Below are positions 1 through 5,054 of a stretch of DNA of 5,975 nucleotides, one piece after another (position 1 is the first letter of the stretch; every line of letters begins with the position of its first letter). Position numbers and translations under genes: made by a program. The notes under the pieces were generated by a model that worked only from the letters and a program-made list of their open reading frames with translations, ran no database searches and was not told where the DNA came from. The stretch is from Actinomycetota bacterium (GTDB taxonomy: Bacteria > Actinomycetota > Thermoleophilia > Gaiellales > Gaiellaceae): NCBI GenBank assembly GCA_013816275.1, contig JACDER010000108.1:1-5975 (forward strand), in the 5' to 3' direction.

Positions 1-359
1 TGCACGGTGTGCGCATCAACGGCAAGACGCACGCCACGGGCGACTTCGAGAGCCTGCTACCGGCGATCCAGATCGAGTCGCCGTTGCGCGACGAGGCGGT
101 TCGGAGCCCCGTGCGGGTCGCCGGCACGGCGAAAACCTTCGAGGCGACGTTCACGCTGGAGCTGCGGACGGGCGGGCGATTGCTCGGGCGCAAGACGGTC
201 ACCGCGACCTCCGGCACGGGAGTGCGGGGCACGTTCTCCACCCGGTTCCCGTACTCGGTCGCCGAGGAGACCCGCGGCGAGCTGCGGGCCTACGAGCTCT
301 CGGCCAAGGACGGGAAGCCGATCAACGTGATCAGCGTCCCGATCTCGCTGCTTCCCTGA
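1..359 (+). CDS. Gmad2-domain protein, 3' end only (5' end outside window)
   Basis: The reading frame enters from the left edge (first whole codon at base 3) and ends at TGA 357-359, giving 118 visible residues. GTG at base 9 could be called a start, but the frame is already open upstream and the product looks like a C-terminal domain, so I treat it as a truncated gene. The pattern LPAIQIESP...SPVRVAGTAKTFEATFTLEL, followed by a G-rich turn and RGTFSTRFPY, matches the Gmad2 domain, an Ig-like beta-sandwich. In Actinomycetota and Firmicutes it commonly follows a GerMN domain in secreted lipoproteins linked to spore germination or the cell envelope. The missing N-terminus would be expected to hold a signal peptide and perhaps GerMN. 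The domain call is by pattern recognition; the cellular role is unknown. It ends 71 bases before the htrA start and has no clear terminator. Confidence 0.72.
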   Translation, partial: HGVRINGKTHATGDFESLLPAIQIESPLRDEAVRSPVRVAGTAKTFEATFTLELRTGGRLLGRKTVTATSGTGVRGTFSTRFPYSVAEETRGELRAYELSAKDGKPINVISVPISLLP

Positions 360-368
360 CCCCACGCG

Positions 369-408
369 TTAACCCAGCCTTAACCCAACTGAACAAGGAG
401 TTAAACGC
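369..408 (+). promoter_or_regulatory. Direct-repeat operator candidate upstream of htrA
   Basis: TTAACCCA occurs at 369-376 and again at 380-387, exactly 11 bp apart. A related TTAAACGC lies at 401-408, 21 bp (about two helical turns) further on. Direct repeats on an 11-bp pitch are the usual binding layout of OmpR/PhoB-family winged-helix response regulators. The repeats lie immediately upstream of the putative -10, where an activator would bind. The regulator is not in the window, so its identity is inferred only. Confidence 0.45.
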
Positions 409-415
409 GGGCGGT

Positions 416-421
416 TATAAG
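416..421 (+). promoter_or_regulatory. Putative -10 box of htrA, leaderless layout
   Basis: TATAAG at 416-421 matches five of six positions of TATAAT. It ends 9 nt before ATG 431, which places transcription start at about 427-431 and leaves essentially no 5' leader. No good -35 is present (TGAACA at 390-395 is weak and 20 nt away), which fits an activator-dependent promoter using the direct repeats at 369-408. Confidence 0.45.
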
Positions 422-430
422 TCGGAGCGC

Positions 431-1648
431 ATGCCTCAAAGGCGCTCAACCATCATGGTCAAAGGCGCCGGTCTCCTTTCCGTCGCGGCCGCCGGAGGTG
501 CCCTCGCCCTGCTGGGCGCGTGGCTCTTCGGCAGCCTGGGGGGAGAGTCGACCACGGTCCGCGAGCTGTACGTCGACGCGCAGCCGCCGCCCTCGAGCGT
601 CGCCTCTACCGAAGGCGCGCTGTCGATCGGCCAGATCTACAAGCGCGATGCGCCCGGCGTCGTCCAGATCACCGCGAAGATCTACACGCAGGCGCGCGAC
701 CCGATCTTCGGAACACCGAACGGGTTCGCCACCGAGGAAAAGGCGCTCGGTTCCGGCTTCGTGCTCTCGAAGGAGGGCTACGTGCTGACGAGCTACCACG
801 TGATCCAGCGCGCGCAGTCGATTCGCGTGAGCTTCTCGAACAGCGACAGCCTGGAGGCGCGCCTGGTCGGATCGGACCCATCCACCGACGTCGCGGTGCT
901 CAAGGTTGGCGCGAAGTCGCGTGCGCTCAAGCCGCTCCAGCTGGGGAACTCGGACCTCGTCCGCATCGGCGACGCCGTCGTCGCCCTCGGCAATCCGTTC
1001 GGTTACACACGCAGCGTGACGGCCGGGATCGTCAGTGCGCTCCAGCGCCGCATCCAGTCTCCGAACTCTCAGCCCATCGACCACGTGATCCAGACCGACG
1101 CAGCGATCAACGAGGGCAACTCCGGCGGCCCGCTCATCGACACGCGCGGCTACGTGGTCGGCGTCAACTCTGCGATCTCGACCGGCAACACGGGCGGGCA
1201 GGGGAACGTCGGCATCGGCTTCGCGATCCCGATCAACACGGTCAAGGACGTGGTCGAGCAGTTGATCAAGACCGGAAGGGTCGAGCACACCTATATCGGC
1301 CTGTCGGTCAAGGAAGTCACGCCCGACTTCGCGCGCCTCTTCGGACTCCCCGTTTCGCGCGGTCTGATCGTGGAGCGGGTCTACGGCGGCTCGGGAGCCG
1401 CCCAGGCCGGGATCAAAGGCGGGTCTACCGACGTGATCGTCTCCGGCGAGAGCTACGTCGTCGGCGGTGACGTCATCGTCAGGGTCGACGGGATCCCGGT
1501 CAACTCGGAAACCCGCTTCCGTGACGTGATCGCTTCGAGGAAACCGGGCGACACCGTCACGCTTCAGATCTACCGAGGCTCGACCCAGTCGAGCATCGAC
1601 GTTCAGCTTGGGCGGCTGCCCGCGACGACTCCCCCTTCCCTCGGTTAG
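431..1648 (+). CDS. htrA: HtrA/DegP-like membrane-anchored serine protease with PDZ domain
   Basis: This 405-residue trypsin-like S1C protease should act on misfolded proteins outside the membrane. Residues about 12-35 form one hydrophobic segment after a basic N-terminus (PQRR), with no clear cleavage site, so it is probably a signal anchor. A Pro/Ser linker (about 50-60) leads to the protease domain (about 65-285). The catalytic triad is His123 in TSYHV, Asp153 in STDVAVLKV and Ser231 in GNSGGPL. The family norm around the His is TNxHV; here Ser replaces Asn. A single PDZ domain spans about 287-395 and includes the loop GESYVVGGDVIVRVDG, typical of bacterial HtrA. ATG 431 has only a poor GGAG 3 nt upstream, but leaderless translation from the TATAAG box would explain this; Met9 (455) is an alternative. 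The gene stands alone, closed by the hairpin at 1659-1689. Repeats upstream suggest two-component control, as is common for htrA genes. Confidence 0.95.
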   Translation: MPQRRSTIMVKGAGLLSVAAAGGALALLGAWLFGSLGGESTTVRELYVDAQPPPSSVASTEGALSIGQIYKRDAPGVVQITAKIYTQARDPIFGTPNGFATEEKALGSGFVLSKEGYVLTSYHVIQRAQSIRVSFSNSDSLEARLVGSDPSTDVAVLKVGAKSRALKPLQLGNSDLVRIGDAVVALGNPFGYTRSVTAGIVSALQRRIQSPNSQPIDHVIQTDAAINEGNSGGPLIDTRGYVVGVNSAISTGNTGGQGNVGIGFAIPINTVKDVVEQLIKTGRVEHTYIGLSVKEVTPDFARLFGLPVSRGLIVERVYGGSGAAQAGIKGGSTDVIVSGESYVVGGDVIVRVDGIPVNSETRFRDVIASRKPGDTVTLQIYRGSTQSSIDVQLGRLPATTPPSLG

Positions 1649-1658
1649 CCGCCTGACC

Positions 1659-1700
1659 GCCCGGCCCTGACACCTCGTCAGGGCCGGGCCTCCTCCTTTC
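1659..1700 (+). terminator. Rho-independent-type terminator after htrA
   Basis: Bases 1659-1671 (GCCCGGCCCTGAC) and 1677-1689 pair perfectly over 13 bp with a 5-nt ACCTC loop. A pyrimidine-rich tail follows (TCCTCCTTTC) with only a short T run, as is usual in GC-rich actinobacteria. It begins 10 nt after the htrA stop. Confidence 0.85.
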
Positions 1701-1714
1701 GTCACACTTCCGGC

Positions 1715-2029
1715 GTGGAGACCATCCTCGAGGAGCAGCTCTGGACCGAGGAGGGCGGGGGTGACCACTCCGGGTGGTTCTGCGTCCGCACCAATCCGTT
1801 TCCGTGTCCCGCGGCCGGTTGCGACTTCGTCGCCCTCTACATGACTGCCGTCCACCTGATCCTCGTCTGGGAAGAGCGGGACGATCCGAACCTGCTCCGG
1901 CACGCTCAGCGCGCGAAGGAGGTCGGCCGGAACCCCGCAGTCGTCGACTACCGGACCTCGTTCGGCCCGAGCGCGTCCTACTACGCCTGGGAAGCGTCGG
2001 GGCGGCCCGTGCACGGGATCAGGCAATGA
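1715..2029 (+). CDS. Conserved-looking hypothetical protein with CxxxxC motif, coupled to GCS2 ligase
   Basis: A 104-residue soluble, acidic protein that I do not recognise as a named family. The GTG at 1715 is the only ATG, GTG or TTG start I find between the htrA stop (in the same frame) and the protein-like sequence; no clear Shine-Dalgarno sequence precedes it. Visible features are Cys23, a CPAAGC motif (Cys31, Cys36), His47 and His63, and an aromatic, Gly-rich C-terminus (YYAWEASGRPVHG). The Cys/His set could bind a metal, but C-x4-C-x10-H-x15-H does not fit a C2H2 finger. There is no signal peptide or membrane segment. Its TGA overlaps the ligase ATG as ATGA (2026-2029), which implies translational coupling and possibly a shared process. 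Evidence that it is a real gene: protein-like composition, a compact fit between the htrA terminator and the ligase, and the exact 4-nt overlap. Confidence 0.7.
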   Translation: METILEEQLWTEEGGGDHSGWFCVRTNPFPCPAAGCDFVALYMTAVHLILVWEERDDPNLLRHAQRAKEVGRNPAVVDYRTSFGPSASYYAWEASGRPVHGIRQ

Positions 2030-3150
2030 TCGAGCATCGCTTCGGAGAGAGCGACCCGCTTTCGCTCGGGATCGAGGAGGAGATCATGATCCTCGACGCC
2101 CGCACGTTCATGCCGGCGCCCGAGGTCGAGACTCTCGTGCGGGGCTCGGAGCAGATCGAGCTTCCAGGCCGGCTCAAGACCGAGCTTCACGCGTCGGTGG
2201 TCGAGCTCAACACCGAGGTGTGCCGGAACGGGATCGAGGCGTTCGCGGCGCTTCGCGCCCTGCGGGAGGCAGCGGCCGGAATCGCGGCCGAGCACGAGCT
2301 TGCCATCGCCGCGGCGGGGGCGCACCCTCGTGCGCACGCCGAGGATCTCGTCATCGTCCCCGAGCCGCGCTACCTCACGTTCGTCGAGTACGCCGGGATC
2401 TCGGCGATCCGCCAGGGCGTCAACGGTCTCCACGTGCATGTCGGCATGCCGGGGCCAGACGAGAGCCTGCACGTGCTCGACGGGATCCTGCCGTGGCTTC
2501 CGCTCGTGCTGGCGCTGTCGGCGAACTCGCCATACGCCGGTGGGGAGGAGACCGGCATGGCGTCGTACCGGGCCGAGATCCTCGGCCTGCTGCCGCGCCG
2601 CGGAGCGCCCCCTGGGCTGGCGTCGTATGCCGAATGGGAGGAGCTGATCGAGAGTCTGGTGGCGACCGGCCTCGTCGGCGACTACACGGCGATCTGGTGG
2701 GACGCTCGGATCCACCCGAAGTTCGGGACGCTTGAGATCCGCACTCCCGACCAGCCGACCTCGCTCGCCCTGACCGCGGGATTCGTCGCCCTCTTCCAGG
2801 CTCTGTGCGCTCATGCGCTCGCCGAGCCGCGACGCGCGCGTGGCCCGGGTTTCCGCGTCATCTACGACCAGAACCGCTGGGCGGCGTCGCGCTTCGGCCC
2901 CCAGGCCCGGTTCATCCATCCCGACGACGGGCGCGCTGTGGACGGGCCCGAGCTCGCCGCCGAGCTGCTCGAGCGCATCAGCCCGTACGCGCGGGAGCTC
3001 GGGACGGAGGAGCTGCTGGAGCCGATCACGCTCGACCGCTGCGAGGGCGACGTCTTGCTCGAGGTAGGCCGCCGCGACGGGCTCGAGGCCGCCTGCCGGG
3101 ACCTCGTCGCGCGGACCGTAGACTTCGGGCGCGGTGGCGGTTCAGACTGA
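2026..3150 (+). CDS. ybdK: YbdK-type carboxylate-amine ligase (GCS2 glutamate-cysteine ligase family)
   Basis: This is a 374-residue protein of the usual length for the GCS2/YbdK family. These ATP-dependent enzymes join a carboxylate to an amine; E. coli YbdK has weak gamma-glutamylcysteine synthetase activity, and the true substrate of many members is unknown. Family motifs are present in order: SLGIEEEIMILD (13-24, metal/ATP-binding Glu cluster), VNGLHVHVGM (132-141), LSANSPYAGGEETGMASYRA (164-183), HPKFGTLEIRTPDQPT (230-245) and DQNRWAASRFG (281-291). The frame is open back to 1774, but residues before Met 2026 are Arg/Pro-rich shadow of the preceding gene. ATG 2026 sits right before the conserved start of the domain and forms an ATGA overlap with the upstream stop, so I chose it. 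The end overlaps the HMA gene by 17 nt. A role in low-molecular-weight thiol synthesis is suggested by the SigR neighbour but is inference. Confidence 0.92.
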   Translation: MIEHRFGESDPLSLGIEEEIMILDARTFMPAPEVETLVRGSEQIELPGRLKTELHASVVELNTEVCRNGIEAFAALRALREAAAGIAAEHELAIAAAGAHPRAHAEDLVIVPEPRYLTFVEYAGISAIRQGVNGLHVHVGMPGPDESLHVLDGILPWLPLVLALSANSPYAGGEETGMASYRAEILGLLPRRGAPPGLASYAEWEELIESLVATGLVGDYTAIWWDARIHPKFGTLEIRTPDQPTSLALTAGFVALFQALCAHALAEPRRARGPGFRVIYDQNRWAASRFGPQARFIHPDDGRAVDGPELAAELLERISPYARELGTEELLEPITLDRCEGDVLLEVGRRDGLEAACRDLVARTVDFGRGGGSD

Positions 3151-3346
3151 GACGATCCAGGTGAGCGGCATCCGCTGCGAGCGCTGCGTGATGCGGCTCG
3201 GGGCAGCGCTCCAGGGCCACGACGGTCTCGAGTACGCGAATGCGACGCTGATGGGCGCGGTGACGCTTCAGTGGGACGAGGAGCGCACCGATCGCGACGC
3301 CCTCGTCACCGCCATGAAACAGGCTGGTTTCGCGCCGATTCCTTGA
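3134..3346 (+). CDS. Heavy-metal-associated (HMA) domain protein, CopZ-like
   Basis: A 70-residue stand-alone HMA (ferredoxin-like beta-alpha-beta-beta-alpha-beta) protein. The metal-binding loop is GIRCERC with Cys15 and Cys18, the equivalent of GMTCxxC in copper chaperones and P-type ATPase domains. The later pattern AGFAPIP at the C-terminus also fits the family (GY/F-x-P ending). It probably binds Cu(I) or another thiophilic cation in the cytosol; the metal cannot be told from sequence. An in-frame TAG at 3119-3121 means GTG 3134 is the first possible start. GTG 3161 would remove the first strand. It overlaps the ligase gene by 17 nt in another frame, so it is probably the third gene of that operon. 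No copper-transporting ATPase or CsoR-like repressor is visible in the window. Confidence 0.86.
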   Translation: MAVQTETIQVSGIRCERCVMRLGAALQGHDGLEYANATLMGAVTLQWDEERTDRDALVTAMKQAGFAPIP

Positions 3347-3353
3347 TCGTCGG

Positions 3354-3379
3354 GGAATACCCCGGCGGAGCCGCTCGTT
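3354..3379 (+). promoter_or_regulatory. SigR-type promoter (GGAAT-N18-GTT) of the sigR-rsrA operon
   Basis: GGAAT lies at 3354-3358 and GTT at 3377-3379, separated by exactly 18 nt. This is the promoter consensus of Streptomyces SigR and mycobacterial SigH. The preceding bases (GGGGAAT) and the C before GTT also fit the extended consensus. It lies 30 nt upstream of the sigma gene's first start, so the operon is probably autoregulated. The -35 sits in a short palindrome CGGGGAATACCCCG (3351-3364). Confidence 0.8.
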
Positions 3380-3409
3380 CTGGACTTCGTAGTCGCAAAG
3401 GCCGATAGG

Positions 3410-4006
3410 GTGGCCCGGATGGGGGAAACGCCGGACACCGAAGGACGGCAGCTGGCAGTCGAGGCGCGCGACCGCGTGCGTTTCGAGGAGGAGGCACTCC
3501 AATTAGCCGATCAGGTATATCGGGTGGCACGAAGGCTCGTTCATTCGAAGGAGGAGGCGGAGGACCTCATGCAGGAGACCTACGCCCGGGCCTTCCGGAG
3601 CTGGCGGTCGTACACGCCGGGAACGAACCTGCGCGCCTGGTTGCTGCGCATCCTCACGAACCTGAACATCGACCGGGGGCGGCGCCAGCAGCGCGCCCCG
3701 GACACGACCCATCTCGAGGAAAGTGACTACTTTCTCTACAACCGGATCCAGGGCGACGCTTCCGAATCCCTGGACGAGGAGCGCGTTCTCGAGCGGCTTT
3801 CGCAGGACGACATCGTGGACGCGCTCGCTGCCGTCCCCCACGACTTTCGCGACGTGATCGTGCTCGTCGACATCGGGGACTTTTCCTACCAGGAGGCGGC
3901 GCAGATCCTGGACATCCCGGTCGGCACCGTCATGTCCAGGCTTCATCGTGGACGGCGGATCTTGAAGCGGCATCTCGCAGAGGCGACAGTGGGAGACGGA
4001 GACTGA
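3410..4006 (+). CDS. sigR: ECF RNA polymerase sigma factor, SigR/SigH (ECF12-like) type
   Basis: A 198-residue group IV sigma factor. Region 2 spans about 25-95, with EEAEDLMQETYARAF (48-62) and GTNLRAWLLRILTNLNID (71-88). Region 4 spans about 133-190, with FSYQEAAQILDIPVGTVMSR (158-177) as the helix-turn-helix that reads the -35. GTNLRAWLLRILTN and IPVGTVMSRLHRGRR closely resemble Streptomyces SigR, which drives the thiol-oxidative stress regulon (thioredoxins, thiol synthesis, proteolysis). The linker (about 96-132) is acidic and variable. Start choice is ambiguous: GTG 3410 has AAAGG 8 nt upstream (3397-3401), and ATG 3419 has AGGG 8 nt upstream (3407-3410). The first three residues are not part of any domain. 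The TGA overlaps the next ATG (TGATG, 4004-4008), coupling it to the anti-sigma gene. The consensus promoter just upstream supports the class assignment and autoregulation. Confidence 0.93.
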   Translation: MARMGETPDTEGRQLAVEARDRVRFEEEALQLADQVYRVARRLVHSKEEAEDLMQETYARAFRSWRSYTPGTNLRAWLLRILTNLNIDRGRRQQRAPDTTHLEESDYFLYNRIQGDASESLDEERVLERLSQDDIVDALAAVPHDFRDVIVLVDIGDFSYQEAAQILDIPVGTVMSRLHRGRRILKRHLAEATVGDGD

Positions 4007-4242
4007 TGGCGACCTTCGATCCGTGCGCATGGTGTGAGGAGATCCTCCAGCCCTACCTCGACCGCCATCTGACCGAGCGCGAGCGGGCCGAAGCCCAGTC
4101 GCACATCGACCAGTGCGGGTACTGCGCGAAGCGGTACCGGTTCGAGTCGGGGCTCAGGCAGTTCGTCCGTCAGGCGGCGATCGAAGAAATGGATCCCGCG
4201 CTGAAGGAACGGCTCGCCGCGTTGCGCACTCCGCTTCTGTAA
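4006..4242 (+). CDS. rsrA: RsrA-like zinc-binding anti-sigma factor (ZAS family)
   Basis: A 78-residue cytosolic anti-sigma factor. The diagnostic ZAS motif H-x3-C-x2-C is His33, Cys37, Cys40 (HIDQCGYC). The upstream Cys10 in WCEEILQPYLD aligns with the redox Cys11 of Streptomyces RsrA (CSEIL). In RsrA, oxidation forms a disulfide between this Cys and one of the CxxC pair, zinc is released and SigR is freed. An additional Cys7 makes a second N-terminal CxxC (CAWC) not found in S. coelicolor RsrA. The C-terminal tail is short compared with the roughly 105-residue Streptomyces protein, and there is no membrane segment, so it is soluble. The ATG overlaps the sigma factor stop and has GGAG (3998-4001) 4 nt upstream. 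The cognate partner is the gene just before it. No terminator is visible after it. Confidence 0.92.
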   Translation: MATFDPCAWCEEILQPYLDRHLTERERAEAQSHIDQCGYCAKRYRFESGLRQFVRQAAIEEMDPALKERLAALRTPLL

Positions 4243-4260
4243 TTCGACACGAAGGCGTCA

Positions 4261-4290
4261 CTGATATCACACGGTGCATAGTGATATCAT
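4261..4290 (+). promoter_or_regulatory. vapBC operator/promoter with perfect inverted repeat
   Basis: TGATATCAC (4262-4270) and GTGATATCA (4281-4289) form a perfect 9-bp inverted repeat with a 10-nt spacer. Each arm contains the palindrome TGATATCA, and the two copies are 20 bp (two helical turns) apart, as expected for cooperative binding of ribbon-helix-helix dimers. A possible promoter lies within: CTGATA (4261-4266), 18-nt spacer, TATCAT (4285-4290, five of six to TATAAT). The -10 ends 6 nt before ATG 4297, so the transcript may be leaderless. Binding here would block polymerase, giving autorepression. Confidence 0.75.
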
Positions 4291-4296
4291 GAGGCC

Positions 4297-4596
4297 ATGA
4301 AGCAGCTCCTCTTGCGCGTTCCGGAAGCCCTGCACCAGCGCCTCTCTGCGCGGGCCGCGCGTGAAGGCCGCAGCATGAACTCGGTCGCCACCGAGATTCT
4401 GGACACGGCCACCGACGCGGATCTGAGTGACCGCCGGGCTCGCGTCCGCGCGAAGGCGGCGGCTCTCGGCATGCTCGTCGAGCCGGCCGCGGCCTCTCGG
4501 GTGAGCGCCGGGCGCCGAAAGCGCATCCTCGCCTCTACGCGCGGACTCGGCCCACAGGCCGACCGGCTCATCCGCGAGCAACGCGAGCGCTTCTGA
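4297..4596 (+). CDS. vapB: VapB/FitA-type ribbon-helix-helix antitoxin
   Basis: A 99-residue antitoxin that should bind the operator just upstream and neutralise the VapC toxin encoded next. The N-terminal 2-37 (KQLLLRVPEALHQRLSARA, then EGRSMNSVATEIL) is a clear Arc/FitA-like ribbon-helix-helix: strand about 2-8, helix 1 about 10-23, helix 2 about 26-37. The C-terminal part (about 45-99) is Arg/Ala-rich and should wrap the toxin. It is longer than many VapB proteins (about 75-85 residues). ATG 4297 directly precedes the conserved strand, and the putative -10 six nt upstream favours leaderless translation; GAGG at 4291-4294 is too close to be a good ribosome site. The TGA at 4594-4596 overlaps the proposed toxin start. 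Confidence 0.9.
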   Translation: MKQLLLRVPEALHQRLSARAAREGRSMNSVATEILDTATDADLSDRRARVRAKAAALGMLVEPAAASRVSAGRRKRILASTRGLGPQADRLIREQRERF

Positions 4597-5027
4597 TCAC
4601 CTACGTCGATTCGTCAGTCCTCGTGCGAGCGTACCTCGAGGACGAGGAGGGGCACGAGGAGGCACGTGCTCTGCTCGCCGACGCCGAGTGCGACGCGGTG
4701 ACTGGAGCGTGGTCGCGTATCGAGGTCTCCGGAGCGCTGGTGCGGGCTGCGCGTGCGGGACGTATCGACTTGGAAGGATTGCTCGAGCTTCTCGACCAAG
4801 AGGTCACCGGGCAGGTGACCCTCGTTCGTGCTGATCCGGAGTCAGTCGAGGCGTTTTCCCTCGACTTGGTTCGCGCGCGCGGTCTCCGGGCGCTCGACGC
4901 GTGGCACCTCGCGACCGCGCAGCTAACTGTTCCAGCACTCGCCGAGCCGAGTGAGGCCATCGGCTTCGCGACGCGGGACGAGGACCAGGGGGCCGCGGCC
5001 GAGGCGCTCGGTTTCGTTCGCATCTGA
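4593..5027 (+). CDS. vapC: VapC-type PIN-domain ribonuclease toxin, probable CTG start
   Basis: A PIN-domain toxin, predicted to be a Mg2+-dependent endoribonuclease. Starting at CTG 4593 it has 144 residues, and all four acidic active-site positions are present: Asp6 (ITYVDSSVLVRAY), Glu44 (SRIEVSGAL), Asp102 (LRALDAWHLATA) and Asp129 (FATRDEDQ). The first ATG/GTG in frame is GTG 4623, but starting there would delete the first beta-strand and Asp6, so it is unlikely to give an active toxin. The frame is open back into vapB with no ATG, GTG or TTG seen near the junction. CTG 4593 lies exactly one residue before the conserved ITYVD and overlaps the vapB stop as CTGA, the position where family members normally have ATGA. 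I infer a rare CTG start; a point mutation that weakens the toxin, or a sequencing error, is also possible. No obvious Shine-Dalgarno site is present, so translation probably depends on coupling to vapB. Confidence 0.88.
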   Translation: MITYVDSSVLVRAYLEDEEGHEEARALLADAECDAVTGAWSRIEVSGALVRAARAGRIDLEGLLELLDQEVTGQVTLVRADPESVEAFSLDLVRARGLRALDAWHLATAQLTVPALAEPSEAIGFATRDEDQGAAAEALGFVRI

Positions 5028-5038
5028 TCCGTTCGGAG

Positions 5039-5044
5039 TAACGT
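5039..5044 (+). promoter_or_regulatory. Possible -10 (TAACGT) of the secreted-protein gene
   Basis: TAACGT fits the loose actinobacterial TAnnnT pattern and ends 10 nt before ATG 5055. The same hexamer recurs at 5724-5729, 6 nt before ATG 5736. No convincing -35 is visible, so this is weak evidence. Confidence 0.25.
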
Positions 5045-5054
5045 TCCGTCACAG

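Noticed and set aside
1805..1903. C2H2 zinc finger in the 104-residue protein
   Set aside because: The spacing C-x4-C-x10-H-x15-H does not fit the C2H2 pattern. Metal binding remains only a possibility.
1774..2025. Upstream extension of the ligase to 1774
   Set aside because: The extra 84 residues are Arg/Pro-rich and overlap the 104-residue gene. The conserved domain begins just after ATG 2026.
446..2026. Long open frame on the minus strand (526 codons) across htrA and the next gene
   Set aside because: Its product is Arg/Asp/Val-rich with no recognisable domain, and it is antisense to a well-supported htrA. Such frames are expected in GC-rich DNA.
2278..2303. A second SigR-like promoter (GGAAT) inside the ligase gene
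   Set aside because: No GTT occurs 18 or 19 nt downstream and no gene start follows.
1981..2919. Minus-strand open frame opposite the GCS2 ligase
   Set aside because: Composition is typical of an antisense shadow, and the + strand carries all GCS2 motifs.
3351..3364. CGGGG-AATA-CCCCG hairpin as a terminator for the HMA gene
   Set aside because: The stem is only 5 bp and has no T tract. It is better explained as overlapping the SigR -35 element.
4623..5027. vapC starting at GTG 4623
   Set aside because: This would remove the first PIN strand and catalytic Asp6, although the same frame encodes them just upstream.
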